Assembly: GCF_900177325.1 (NCBI RefSeq)
Contig: NZ_FXBL01000004.1
Location: forward strand, 3,844,001 to 3,908,000
Source of the DNA: Mesorhizobium australicum
GTDB lineage: Bacteria > Pseudomonadota > Alphaproteobacteria > Rhizobiales > Rhizobiaceae
Reading direction: 5' to 3'
DNA: 64,000 nucleotides
In this document: piece after piece, positions 1 through 8,097 of the stretch
How positions within the stretch are numbered: the first letter of the stretch is position 1
Layout of the letters: each line of letters starts with the position of its first letter
Program-made: the position numbers and the translations under genes
The notes under the pieces: model-generated
The model's input: only the letters and a program-made list of their open reading frames with translations
What the model was told of the DNA's origin: nothing
Databases searched by the model: none

Positions 1-3
1 CGG

Positions 4-162
4 CGCCCCCCTCTGTCCTGCCGGACATCTCCCCCACGAGGGGGGAGATCGGCTGTCATTTCCATCCGCGCCAATTCTGCAACGTTCAATTCTGGCGAAA
101 AGCCGCGTGCCGGCCAATCTCCCCCCTCATGGGGGAGATGTCCGGCAGGACAGAGGGGGGCG
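4..162. repeat. Inverted pair of palindromic intergenic repeats, family A, downstream of trpE(G)
   Basis: Two ~50-bp copies (about 4-53 and 113-162) are near-perfect reverse complements of each other. Each contains a C-rich/G-rich hairpin core (CTCCCCC...GGGGGAG) next to the arm CTGTCCTGCCGGACAT. The same family recurs as an inverted pair at 20611-20766. It lies between the trpE(G) stop and the window edge and may act as a transcript end. Confidence 0.85.
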
Positions 163-193
163 CGAAGGAACGCCACCTTTGCCAACTCCAAGC

Positions 194-2383
194 TCACGCC
201 GCCTTCACCTTCGCCCGCCGCGGCAGGTGCGCCACGACGTTCTCGATCATGCGCATGCCGGCGTTCTGGCCGAGCGTCATGATCGATTCCGGGTGGAACT
301 GCACCGCCGCGATCGGCTCGTTGCGATGCTCGAAGGCCATGATGACGCCGTCTTCGGTCTCGGCCGTCACCAGGAACTCGTCCGGCAGCCGAACGGGATC
401 GGCGAAGATCGAGTGGTAGCGGCCGACGGTGACTTCCTTGGGAAGGCCCGAGAAGACGATGCCCTGCTTGTTGATACGGATGCGCGACGGCTTGCCGTGC
501 ATCGGCACGTGCAGTTGGCGCAGCTCGCCGCCATAGGCCTCCGCCAGCGCCTGCAGGCCGAGGCACACGCCGAAGATCGGCAGCCCCCTCGCCCGCGAGC
601 GCTTGATCGTCGACTTGCAGTCGAAGTCGGCCGGCGTGCCGGGCCCCGGCGACAGGACGACGAGATCGGGGCTGAAGCGGTCGAACACTTCGTCCGGCAC
701 TGGCGTGCGCACGGTGGTGACGTTGGCGCCGGTCTGGCGGAAGTAGTTGGCGAGCGTGTGGACGAAGCTATCCTCGTGGTCGACGAGCAGGATGTTGACC
801 CCCTCGCCCACCCGCGCCGGCATGCGCTGCGTGACGGCGGCGTTGCCGGCCTTGGCCTCGCGGATCGCCGCCAGCATGGCCGACGCCTTGAGTTCGGTCT
901 CCGCCTCCTCCTCGGCCGGGTCGGAATCGTAGAGCAGCGTGGCGCCGGCGCGCACCTCGGCGATGCCGTCCTGGATGCGGATGGTGCGCAGGGTCAGGCC
1001 CGTGTTCAGGTCGCCGTTGAAATGCACCATGCCGATCGCGCCGCCGTACCAGGCGCGCTGGCTCTTCTCGTTCTGCTCAATGAACCGCATCGCCCAGAGC
1101 TTCGGCGCGCCGGTGACCGTCACCGCCCAGGCGTGGCTGAGGAACGCGTCGAACGCGTCCATGCCTTCGCGCAGCCGGCCCTCGATATGGTCGACCGTGT
1201 GGATCAGCCGCGAATACATCTCGATCTGGCGCCGGCCGATGACCTTGACCGAGCCCGGCTCGCAGACGCGCGACTTGTCGTTGCGGTCGACGTCCGAGCA
1301 CATCGTCAGCTCGGACTCATCCTTCTTTGAATTCAACAGTTTGAGGATTTGTTCTGAATCAGAAATTGCATCGTCGCCGCGGCGGATCGTGCCGGAGATC
1401 GGGCAGGTCTCGACACGGCGGCCGTTGACGCGCACGAACATTTCGGGCGAGGCGCCGATCAGATACTCGTTGTCGCCGAGATTGATGAAGAAGGAATAGG
1501 GCGACGGGTTGATGGTTTTCAGCCTGCGGCAGATCTCCGACGGCGTCGTCTCGCAGCGCTCGTAGAACATCTGACCGGGCACGACCTCGAACAGGTCGCC
1601 GCGCTTGAAGGAGAGCTTCGCCTTGTCCACCAGCCTGGCGAATTCGCCGGGCTCGTGGTCGCCGCGCGGGGGGATGCGGTCGGAGGTCTTGAACGGCCGC
1701 TCCTCGCCGCCGCGCGCGAGGCCATCGGTTGAGTGGCCCTCGGCGGCAAAGTCGTAATGATCGTGCCAGGCCCGCGCGGTGTAGTGGTCGACGACGAGAA
1801 TCTCGTCCGGCAGGAACAGCACCAGGTCGCGCTGGCCGCGCGAGCGATCCAGCGTCAGCGTCACGGGGTCGAACTGGAAGGCGAGATCGTAGCCGAACGC
1901 GCCGTAAAGGCCGAGATTGGCGTCGTCATTGGTCTTGTAGAGCGCCACGATGGCACGCAGCACGGTGAAGACCGAAGGGACGCGGCTGCGCTCTTCCTCC
2001 GAGAACACCCGGCCGGGCTCGGCGATCTTCAACGCAATCAGCGCCGCCGTCGCCTCCTCTACCGCCACATCGGCAAGGGCGCCGACCGCCTTGCGGATCG
2101 CCGGCAGCATCGCCTCGCCGCGCCTGTTGAGCGCCTCGATGCGCATGTTGCGGCCGATCGCGGTGATCGCCACCGGCGGGTCGATGATCGCCGTGTCCCA
2201 GCGCGTGTAGCGGCCGGGATATTCGTAGTTGGAGGAGAAGACCGCGCCGCGCCGCGAGCTCAGCGCATCGATATAGGTGTCGATCGCGCCCTCATAGGGC
2301 GTCGGGCTGCGTCGTCGCGTGACCTCAACGCCGCCCTCCGTTGTGAAGCGCTCCGCGCCGTCGACCAAATGTTCCGTGCTCAT
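194..2383 (-). CDS. trpE: Anthranilate synthase, fused TrpE-TrpG, trpE(G)
   Basis: This enzyme makes anthranilate from chorismate and glutamine, the first step of tryptophan synthesis. The 729-aa protein joins a chorismate-binding TrpE domain (about residues 1-510) to a class I glutamine amidotransferase domain (about 535-725), with the nucleophile Cys in GVCLGLQ near residue 606 and the HPES motif near 696. This single-chain form is characteristic of rhizobia. I chose the ATG at 2383 because GGAGAGCAGG precedes it directly; an in-frame start at 2458 would sit inside the attenuator hairpins. The gene follows a Trp-rich leader peptide and is expected to be controlled by attenuation and feedback inhibition. 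Confidence 0.97.
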   Translation of the reverse strand: MSTEHLVDGAERFTTEGGVEVTRRRSPTPYEGAIDTYIDALSSRRGAVFSSNYEYPGRYTRWDTAIIDPPVAITAIGRNMRIEALNRRGEAMLPAIRKAVGALADVAVEEATAALIALKIAEPGRVFSEEERSRVPSVFTVLRAIVALYKTNDDANLGLYGAFGYDLAFQFDPVTLTLDRSRGQRDLVLFLPDEILVVDHYTARAWHDHYDFAAEGHSTDGLARGGEERPFKTSDRIPPRGDHEPGEFARLVDKAKLSFKRGDLFEVVPGQMFYERCETTPSEICRRLKTINPSPYSFFINLGDNEYLIGASPEMFVRVNGRRVETCPISGTIRRGDDAISDSEQILKLLNSKKDESELTMCSDVDRNDKSRVCEPGSVKVIGRRQIEMYSRLIHTVDHIEGRLREGMDAFDAFLSHAWAVTVTGAPKLWAMRFIEQNEKSQRAWYGGAIGMVHFNGDLNTGLTLRTIRIQDGIAEVRAGATLLYDSDPAEEEAETELKASAMLAAIREAKAGNAAVTQRMPARVGEGVNILLVDHEDSFVHTLANYFRQTGANVTTVRTPVPDEVFDRFSPDLVVLSPGPGTPADFDCKSTIKRSRARGLPIFGVCLGLQALAEAYGGELRQLHVPMHGKPSRIRINKQGIVFSGLPKEVTVGRYHSIFADPVRLPDEFLVTAETEDGVIMAFEHRNEPIAAVQFHPESIMTLGQNAGMRMIENVVAHLPRRAKVKAA

Positions 2384-2490
2384 CCTGCTCTCCGTTCCCC
2401 TTAGAGGCGGCCCGGGCGGAAAATGAAAATGGCCGCCCGGATATTCCGTTGCGGCCACCTGTGATTAGTACACGCGTGACGGGGCCGCTA
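2384..2490 (-). promoter_or_regulatory. trp attenuator hairpins between trpL and trpE(G)
   Basis: On the minus strand three mutually exclusive stems can be read. GGCCGC at the trpL stop (2483-2488) pairs with GCGGCC at 2451-2456. That same strand at 2451-2457 can instead pair with 2430-2436 (TGGCCGC). Finally 2412-2419 pairs with 2433-2440 (CCGGGCGG with CCGCCCGG). This is the 1:2, 2:3, 3:4 pattern of an attenuator. The last stem has no clear U-run after it, so how it terminates is not obvious from sequence. Confidence 0.75.
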
Positions 2491-2535
2491 GAGAGCGGGC
2501 CACCACCAGTTCGCGTTGATCGACTTCGAGATCAT
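2488..2535 (-). CDS. trpL: trp leader peptide TrpL
   Basis: A 15-codon reading frame, MISKSINANWWWPAL, with three consecutive Trp codons. Ribosome stalling at these codons when charged tRNA-Trp is scarce would expose the antiterminator and allow trpE(G) transcription. The stop codon overlaps the first attenuator strand. The start ATG at 2535 lies 7 nt after a good -10 element and has no Shine-Dalgarno, so the mRNA is probably leaderless, as known for Sinorhizobium meliloti trpL. An upstream in-frame ATG at 2547 falls inside the -10 box and is unlikely to be transcribed. Confidence 0.85.
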   Translation of the reverse strand: MISKSINANWWWPAL

Positions 2536-2542
2536 GGTGGAA

Positions 2543-2571
2543 CGCATAGCCGCGAACGGGGCTATGCGCAA
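2543..2571 (-). promoter_or_regulatory. trpL-trpE(G) promoter
   Basis: Minus-strand -35 TTGCGC (2566-2571), a 17-bp spacer and -10 TATGCG (2543-2548). The expected start of transcription is at or next to the A of the trpL ATG (2535), giving a leaderless transcript. Confidence 0.65.
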
Positions 2572-2588
2572 CTGGAGAATTGCGGCGA

Positions 2589-2963
2589 CTAGGCCAGCGC
2601 CGCGCGCGTCCGCAGCACCACGAACAGGAATGTCAGCATCGACAGAAGTGCTGCGAAGGAGCCGATGATGGCAAGGATCTCGGTCTGGCCCTGGATCGCC
2701 AGGATGATCCCGGGAAACATGAACCAAACCGCCAGCGTCGACAGCGCGAAGTGGACCTTCGCCAGCGGGCTCTGCGCCGCCGCCGGCACCACGTGATAGT
2801 AGACGCCGAACAGGGCCATCGTCGCCCAGCCGACGAGATTGAGGTGGCCATGCGCCGGCGCGAGCGTGTGGTCGTGCGACGCCGACATCCAGATGCCGAA
2901 CAGCATGCCGAGCGTCACGTAGACGACAGCGGACGCAAAGAACCACAAAGCTACCCCTCTCAT
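2589..2963 (-). CDS. Small membrane protein resembling heme-copper oxidase subunit I
   Basis: A 124-aa protein with about four hydrophobic helices. Its centre (APAHGHLNLVGW, then GVYYHVVP) resembles the His-bearing helices of cbb3/NorB-type oxidase subunit I, but the chain is far too short to be a catalytic subunit (those have 12 or more helices). Such mini proteins occur in rhizobia and are often annotated cytochrome-c oxidase. The ATG at 2963 follows GGAGAGGG. It is the last gene of a leftward group after the PAP2 and DUF2254 genes (43-nt gap). Its role is not known; it could be a heme- or copper-binding membrane protein. Confidence 0.75.
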   Translation of the reverse strand: MRGVALWFFASAVVYVTLGMLFGIWMSASHDHTLAPAHGHLNLVGWATMALFGVYYHVVPAAAQSPLAKVHFALSTLAVWFMFPGIILAIQGQTEILAIIGSFAALLSMLTFLFVVLRTRAALA

Positions 2964-3006
2964 ATCCCTCTCCGAATCACGTGTGAGACATCCCCCAACG
3001 TCAAGT

Positions 3007-4302
3007 CTAGGACGAACGCCTTGGTCCCGCCATCGGCTCATGGCTTCCGACAGTCTCCGCCGCGCCGCGGACGCGAGCGATGTCCGAGGGCTGGTCCAGC
3101 GCCCGCTCGGCCCGCTCCAGCGCCTCGCGCGAATGTCGCAGCGCGTCATCCCGAAACCGCCCGTCACCGCATCTGGCGAGCGCCGCGAAGGCCTTCTGCA
3201 GCCTGATCTGCACCTCGGCCTGGCCGGCGCCGTCGCGCGCAATGGGGTGGAACACGTCGTCGAACATCTCGGCGGGTTCGAGCGAAGGGACAAAGACGTC
3301 GGGAAACCGCGGTTCCTCGGGTTCGGCGTCGCGTTCGGGCTTCGCCGTCCAGACGGAGAGGATCCGTACAGTGCGGCCGATCACGTCGATCGCGGTGCCC
3401 GGGTCATTGATGCCCGGCGACAGCGCCCGAGAGGCGATCTCGGCCAGAACCGACAGGCCAAAGCGCGGGTCCTGATCGAAGGTGCGCTCCTCGCCGACCG
3501 TGTATCCTTCCCGGAAGGCGGCCTCGTTGTCCTTCGACAGCGGCACGCCGACCCAGACCAGGGGTCGGCCCGGATCGACGAAGGTTCCTGGCGTCGCACC
3601 AACCCAGACCTTCGTCTTTCGCGCCTCGCCGGCCTCGGCCAGCGCGGCGATGTCGAGATGCTGGACATAGCCGACTCGGTCGGCGAAGACCGGCGTCGCG
3701 TCGGGCGGCACCGGCTCGCCCAGTGTCAGCGGCGCACCGCCCAGATAGTGGTTGCGATGACGGTCCTTCAGCGCGCGCTCCGCCGCTTCCTCCACCTTCG
3801 CCGTCGTTTCCCCCACCCGTCCGAAGCCGAGCAGATAGTCGATCCAGCGCAGCAGCGTGACCACGATCAGCAGGACGACCCCCACCGTCACGACGAACAG
3901 GACCACCCGACCGCGCTCGCCATAGGATCCGGTCGACAGGGTGATGAGCGCAACCAGGCTGTAGAGGAACGATCCCACAAACGTGCCGAGCACGTTCTGC
4001 GCCGTCGTGTCCTGGATAAGGAGCCGCGTCGCACGCGGCGTCACGTTGGAGGTGGCGGCGGAATAGGCCGACACCATCGTCGACAGCGAGAAGGTCGTCA
4101 CCGCCAGCATCGACGACGCGATGATGGTCAGGATGCTCTCGACCGAGTCCGCCCCGATCTTGGCGGAGATGCCGGCGGGCAGGTATGGCGCCACGACGAT
4201 CGAGACCAGCGCCGCCGCGACCGACAGCAGCGAGATGATCGACGCCCGGAACCAGAGCCGGCGAGTGAGCAGGGCAAGCAGCCAGCGCCAGCGCGGTGTC
4301 AT
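3007..4302 (-). CDS. DUF2254 predicted membrane protein
   Basis: A 431-aa protein with about four membrane helices in the first ~165 residues and a soluble C-terminal part. The N-terminal segment (helix around 20-45, then SMLAVTTFSLSTMVSAYS and later the GTFVGSFLYSLVAL helix) and the conserved SPGINDPGTA segment near residue 295 match the DUF2254 family. The biochemical function is unknown. It sits 28 nt after the PAP2 gene and 43 nt before the oxidase-like gene, all leftward, so the three are probably co-transcribed. Confidence 0.85.
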   Translation of the reverse strand: MTPRWRWLLALLTRRLWFRASIISLLSVAAALVSIVVAPYLPAGISAKIGADSVESILTIIASSMLAVTTFSLSTMVSAYSAATSNVTPRATRLLIQDTTAQNVLGTFVGSFLYSLVALITLSTGSYGERGRVVLFVVTVGVVLLIVVTLLRWIDYLLGFGRVGETTAKVEEAAERALKDRHRNHYLGGAPLTLGEPVPPDATPVFADRVGYVQHLDIAALAEAGEARKTKVWVGATPGTFVDPGRPLVWVGVPLSKDNEAAFREGYTVGEERTFDQDPRFGLSVLAEIASRALSPGINDPGTAIDVIGRTVRILSVWTAKPERDAEPEEPRFPDVFVPSLEPAEMFDDVFHPIARDGAGQAEVQIRLQKAFAALARCGDGRFRDDALRHSREALERAERALDQPSDIARVRGAAETVGSHEPMAGPRRSS

Positions 4303-4330
4303 GATGCCGTCCTTCCTGCGCGCCGGGCGC

Positions 4331-5044
4331 TCATGCCTGCTGCCGCCTGCGCCAGGCCCGCAACGCGGCGACTACCAGCCAGCTGAGGCTCGCCCAGGCG
4401 ATGCCGAACGCCCAGCCTGCCGCGACGTCGCTCGGCCAGTGCACGCCCAGATAGATGCGGCTGATGCCGATCGAGACGGTAAGGAGCAGGGCGACGACGA
4501 GGACATAAACCCGGATCGCGGTCGAATCGACCAGCCGCACGATCAGCGAGGCGAGCGTGAGATAGACCACCGCGCTCATGGCTGCGTGGCCGCTCGGGAA
4601 GCTCGCCGTGTGCACGGTCACCAGCTGCTCGACCACGTCCGGGCGCGGCCGGTCGTAAAACAGCTTCAGCAAATGGCTGACCGCCGTGCCGGACACCACC
4701 GCGAGCACGGTGAACAGTGCCGGCCCGAACATGCGGGCGACGATGAGATAGCCGACCACGAGCGCGACGATGATGGTCAAAAGAGGATAGCCGCCGAGCG
4801 CGGTGAGCTCCGCCATGAACTCGCGGAACCAGGGCGGCCCGAGCGGCGTCGCAAGGTCGTCCGGCCGGCGGAAGGCCGTGAGCAGCGCCCGGTCGAACGC
4901 ATCGAACTCCGCCTCCGATACCTCGTCGGCGATCTGCACGAAGGCGTAGGCGCCGACGCCGGCGATCGCGGTAAGGACGAAGGGCGCGGACGTGACGGGC
5001 AGGTCGCGAAGGCCGCGGACGAGGTTGGTGATACGGTTCTTCAT
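4331..5044 (-). CDS. PAP2-family membrane phosphatase
   Basis: A 237-aa integral membrane protein with about five or six helices and the three acid-phosphatase signature motifs in order: KLFYDRPRP (~125-133), PSGH (~147) and SRIYLGVHWPSD (~195-206). These give the Arg, His and Asp residues used for phosphate-monoester cleavage with a His nucleophile. Likely substrates are lipid phosphates such as undecaprenyl pyrophosphate or phosphatidylglycerol phosphate; the sequence does not decide. I chose the ATG at 5044 (AAGG upstream) over longer in-frame starts. First gene of a leftward operon, divergent from the DGPF gene. Confidence 0.9.
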   Translation of the reverse strand: MKNRITNLVRGLRDLPVTSAPFVLTAIAGVGAYAFVQIADEVSEAEFDAFDRALLTAFRRPDDLATPLGPPWFREFMAELTALGGYPLLTIIVALVVGYLIVARMFGPALFTVLAVVSGTAVSHLLKLFYDRPRPDVVEQLVTVHTASFPSGHAAMSAVVYLTLASLIVRLVDSTAIRVYVLVVALLLTVSIGISRIYLGVHWPSDVAAGWAFGIAWASLSWLVVAALRAWRRRQQA

Positions 5045-5231
5045 GTCTGCCTTGGTGTGGGCGGAATGCATCTGACATACGCGCCAACGGCAACGCTGGG
5101 CAATGCGGCCACGCGTCATCCATCCGGGCAAAAAGGCGGCGGCGAAGAAAATCTGCTGTAAACTGTCGAATGCGGGAAGCTCCGCGCGACATTCGTCCGG
5201 CACGCAAACGTGGCCGGAAAGGAACATCACC

Positions 5232-5594
5232 ATGCAATACATGCTTCTCATTCACGTCGACGAAACGAAGATGCCCAAGGTCCCGACCAATGAGACCTAC
5301 CAGATGGCGGCTGCCTACAATGCCTATACCGAGGCGCTGAAGAAGGCGGGCGTCCTTCTGGCGGGCGAACGGCTGAAGCCCTCCGGGACCGCGGCCGCCG
5401 TGCGGGTTCGCGACGAGAGGACCGAGGTCCTTGACGGGCCCTTCGCCGACACGAAGGAACAGCTCGGCGGCTACTACCTGATCGAGGCGCCGGACATGGA
5501 TTCGGCCGTGCAGTGGGCCGCCCGCTGCCCCGGCTCCTCCACCGGTACGGTCGAGGTGCGCGAGGTTTGGCCAGCCATGGCCCCGGCCAATTGA
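5232..5594 (+). CDS. YCII-related / DGPF-domain protein
   Basis: A 120-aa ferredoxin-like-fold protein with the hallmark DGPF motif (VLDGPFADTKEQLGGYY). Proteins of this type have no proven enzymatic role but are the constant genomic partners of ECF42 sigma factors. Here the sigma factor gene follows with a 4-nt overlap: the stop TGA (5592-5594) shares bases with the TTG start at 5591, which suggests translational coupling. AAGGAAC precedes the ATG. Confidence 0.92.
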   Translation: MQYMLLIHVDETKMPKVPTNETYQMAAAYNAYTEALKKAGVLLAGERLKPSGTAAAVRVRDERTEVLDGPFADTKEQLGGYYLIEAPDMDSAVQWAARCPGSSTGTVEVREVWPAMAPAN

Positions 5595-6850
5595 ACGCCG
5601 ACGGCCCGGCTTCGGCGGCGCGGGCGGCGGCCGAACGCGCCGCCCGCGACAGCTACGGTCGGCTGGTCGCCTACCTCGCGGCACATACGCGCGACATCGC
5701 CGGCGCGGAGGACGCGCTGGCGGATGCCTTCGCCAGTGCGCTCGCCCAGTGGCCGACGAGCGGCGTGCCGCAGAAGCCCGAGGCCTGGCTGCTTGCCGTC
5801 GCCCGCCGCCGGCAGGTCGACGCGAGCCGCAAACGGCGCACGGCCGATGCCGCGAGGGAGCATGTCGCCATGATCGAGGACGAGCGCAGGGGCATCGCGG
5901 CAGACGAAGGCTTTCCCGACGAACGGCTGAAGCTGATGTTCGCCTGCGCGGCCCCGGAGATCGAGCCAGCGATGCGCGCGCCGCTGATCCTGCAGACCCT
6001 GCTCGGCTTCGACGCGGCCACCATCGGCGCAGCCTTCCTGGTTTCTCCAGCCACGATGGGGCAGCGCCTTGTCCGCGCCAAATCGCGCATCCGGCAGAAG
6101 GCCGTGCCGTTGCGCATACCGGACCGGTCGGAAATGCCCGCACGACTCGACGCGGTGCTGGCCGCGATCTACGCCGCCTTCGCGGAGGGATGGAGCGATG
6201 CGGCAGGCGCGGATGCGCGCCGCACCAATCTCGCCGGCGAGGCGATCTGGCTCGGGCGCGTGCTCTCGGCGCTGTTGCCCTCCGAGCCGGAAGTGCTGGG
6301 CCTTCTGGCTCTGATGCTGTTCGCGGAAGGCCGCAGCGCCGCCAGGTGCACGGCCGCCGGCGCCTATGTTCCGCTCGCCGAGCAGGACGTCGCCGCCTGG
6401 AACGACGAACTGATCGACGAGGCCGAGGCGCTGCTGCTGCGCGCCAGCCGTTTCGGCGCCTTCGGCCGCTATCAGATCGAGGCGGCGGTGCAGTCGGCGC
6501 ATTGCGCCCGCAGGCGGACGCGGCTTGTCGACTGGCCGGCGATCCGGCTTCTCTACGAGGCGCTGGCGGGGATCTGCCCCTCCCCGGTCGTGGCCGTCAA
6601 CCTCGCCGTCGCCATTGCCGAGACCGACGGGCCCGGCGCCGGCCTGAGGCATCTGGACGCCGTCTCGGACGATGCGCGGCTGACGGACTACCAGCCCTAT
6701 TGGGCCGCGCGCGCCGACCTCCTCGCCCGCTGCGGAGACGTGCCCGAGGCCAGGCTCGCCTATGAACGCGCCACCGGCCTGCAGAGCGACCCGGCTGCGA
6801 GGGCGTTCCTGATTGCCCGTCGCGAGCGGCTCGGCGCCAGCCTCAACTGA
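5591..6850 (+). CDS. ECF42-type RNA polymerase sigma factor with C-terminal repeat extension
   Basis: A 419-aa protein. Residues ~15-80 correspond to sigma-70 region 2 (RLVAYLAAHTRDIAGAEDAL) and ~110-170 to region 4 (the segment LLGFDAATIGAAFLVSPATM is the helix-turn-helix). The remaining ~240 residues are alpha-helical and TPR-like, as in the ECF42 group, which lack a classical anti-sigma gene and are thought to be regulated through this extension. No ATG is available near the upstream stop; the TTG at 5591 overlapping the DGPF stop gives the usual family length. It would redirect RNA polymerase to a small regulon that probably includes this pair. Confidence 0.88.
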   Translation: MNADGPASAARAAAERAARDSYGRLVAYLAAHTRDIAGAEDALADAFASALAQWPTSGVPQKPEAWLLAVARRRQVDASRKRRTADAAREHVAMIEDERRGIAADEGFPDERLKLMFACAAPEIEPAMRAPLILQTLLGFDAATIGAAFLVSPATMGQRLVRAKSRIRQKAVPLRIPDRSEMPARLDAVLAAIYAAFAEGWSDAAGADARRTNLAGEAIWLGRVLSALLPSEPEVLGLLALMLFAEGRSAARCTAAGAYVPLAEQDVAAWNDELIDEAEALLLRASRFGAFGRYQIEAAVQSAHCARRRTRLVDWPAIRLLYEALAGICPSPVVAVNLAVAIAETDGPGAGLRHLDAVSDDARLTDYQPYWAARADLLARCGDVPEARLAYERATGLQSDPAARAFLIARRERLGASLN

Positions 6851-6880
6851 GGCCGGCGCCGGAAGGATGTATCAGGCGCC

Positions 6881-7753
6881 TCAGCGCAGCGGCTCGCCGG
6901 GTTGGAACGCCTTGCGGATCATCTCCGCCATGCCGAGGATGGCCGCGCTCGAACGGCGCGGATTGCGCTTGAGGATGACCCGCGAGGCGTCGATCGGGGG
7001 AAAGCCGTCCGCGGCCGTCAGTTCGCGGCAGTCGGACGGGATGGCGCTGCGCGACAGCGAGGCGATCGCGAGCCCGGCGGATGCCACGCTGACGAGGCCG
7101 GCCAGCGTGTCGCTGGTATAGGCGACGCGGTAGCGGATGCCGTAACGCTGCAGAGAGGCGATGGCGAAGCGCGAACACCAGTTCGATTCGTCGTTGAACA
7201 AGGCAACCGGAACGGGGTCCCTGTCTTCCAGCCTAAACCCGACCGACACCGCCCAGACCGTCGTGTCCACGCACAATACGTCATGTTCCAGCTGCCGGTC
7301 GGGCACGTAGGCGACCACCAGATCGAGCTGGTCCTGGTCGAGCGCGGCAAGCTGCTTGACCGACGTGGCCGAACGGACCGTGACCTCGACGGCCGGATGC
7401 CGCTCGGCGAAGGCGGCGAGCGCGCGCGGCAGGATCGTCTGGCCCCATTCCTCCGGCAGGCCGATGCGCACCGGGCCGTCCAGCGGCGTGGTGCGGATCG
7501 CGACAGCCGTCTCGTCGAGCAGGCCAACGACGCGACGCGCATAAGGCAGCAACTGGTCGCCGCGCGGGGTCAGCGCGACGCCGCGCGGCCCGCGCGCGAA
7601 CAGCGCCTCGCCGATGCCTTCCTCCAGCCGCCTGACCTGCATGCTGACCGCCGACTGGGTGCGCCCGACGCGTTCGGCGGCGCGGGTGACGTTGCCGGTC
7701 TCGGCAACCGCGAGGAAGGTGCGCAGAAGGTCGCTTTCGAGCGGAACGGTCAT
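6881..7753 (-). CDS. LysR-family transcriptional regulator
   Basis: A 290-aa protein with the N-terminal winged helix-turn-helix of LysR regulators (DLLRTFLAVAETGNVTRAAE through QSAVSMQVRRLE, residues ~8-50) and a periplasmic-binding-protein-like effector domain from ~90. It is divergent from the small basic protein gene at 7852, with a 98-bp shared region holding a palindrome of the LysR T-N11-A form (7793-7807). The effector cannot be told from sequence. Confidence 0.92.
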   Translation of the reverse strand: MTVPLESDLLRTFLAVAETGNVTRAAERVGRTQSAVSMQVRRLEEGIGEALFARGPRGVALTPRGDQLLPYARRVVGLLDETAVAIRTTPLDGPVRIGLPEEWGQTILPRALAAFAERHPAVEVTVRSATSVKQLAALDQDQLDLVVAYVPDRQLEHDVLCVDTTVWAVSVGFRLEDRDPVPVALFNDESNWCSRFAIASLQRYGIRYRVAYTSDTLAGLVSVASAGLAIASLSRSAIPSDCRELTAADGFPPIDASRVILKRNPRRSSAAILGMAEMIRKAFQPGEPLR

Positions 7754-7792
7754 CGGTCGCCATCAGAAAAAACGATTTCTGGCATTGTCACT

Positions 7793-7807
7793 ATTCGTTT
7801 GTCGAAT
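7793..7807. promoter_or_regulatory. Candidate LysR operator
   Basis: ATTCG-N5-CGAAT, a 15-bp palindrome with the T-N11-A spacing of LysR boxes, located between the divergent LysR gene (start 7753) and the small-protein gene (start 7852). Confidence 0.55.
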
Positions 7808-7851
7808 GTCAAACGGAGCGGGACCATGTGCATGCCTCAAAGGACACGCCC

Positions 7852-8088
7852 ATGGCCGAGACCTGCCCTCCCCGCGAAAAGACCCTGCTGATGCGCCTCG
7901 TCGCCGCCTGGCGCCGCCTGCATATCAAAGCCGTCCGGCGCCGCACCGTCGAGCGCCTCGTCGCCCAGGGCGATGTGCGCCTGCTGGAGGACACCGGCAT
8001 GGACCGCGCGGAGGCGCAGGCGCTCATCGAGCAGCGGCGGCTGCATCGCGTGGCGGAACTGACCGGCCTGCGCGGACGCGGGCTCTGA
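7852..8088 (+). CDS. Small basic DUF1127-like protein
   Basis: A 78-aa, Arg-rich soluble protein. The stretch RRTVERLVAQGDVRLLEDTG followed by MDRAEAQALIE resembles the YjiS/DUF1127 motif (a basic helix, then L-x-D-x-G), which in alphaproteobacteria occurs in small proteins linked to RNA binding and metabolic or stress control; the match is partial. AAAGGA precedes the ATG at 7852, which I prefer to an in-frame GTG at 7828. Its divergent layout with a LysR gene makes it a likely target of that regulator. Confidence 0.7.
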   Translation: MAETCPPREKTLLMRLVAAWRRLHIKAVRRRTVERLVAQGDVRLLEDTGMDRAEAQALIEQRRLHRVAELTGLRGRGL

Positions 8089-8097
8089 TACCGAGCC

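Noticed and set aside
107..1330. Long rightward open frame opposite trpE(G)
   Set aside because: It is the high-GC antisense shadow of trpE(G); its translation is Arg/His/Asp-rich low-complexity sequence with no family features.
4299..6143. 614-codon leftward frame spanning the PAP2, DGPF and sigma factor genes
   Set aside because: It crosses three well-supported genes in other frames and is Arg/Pro/Ala-rich, as expected of a shadow.
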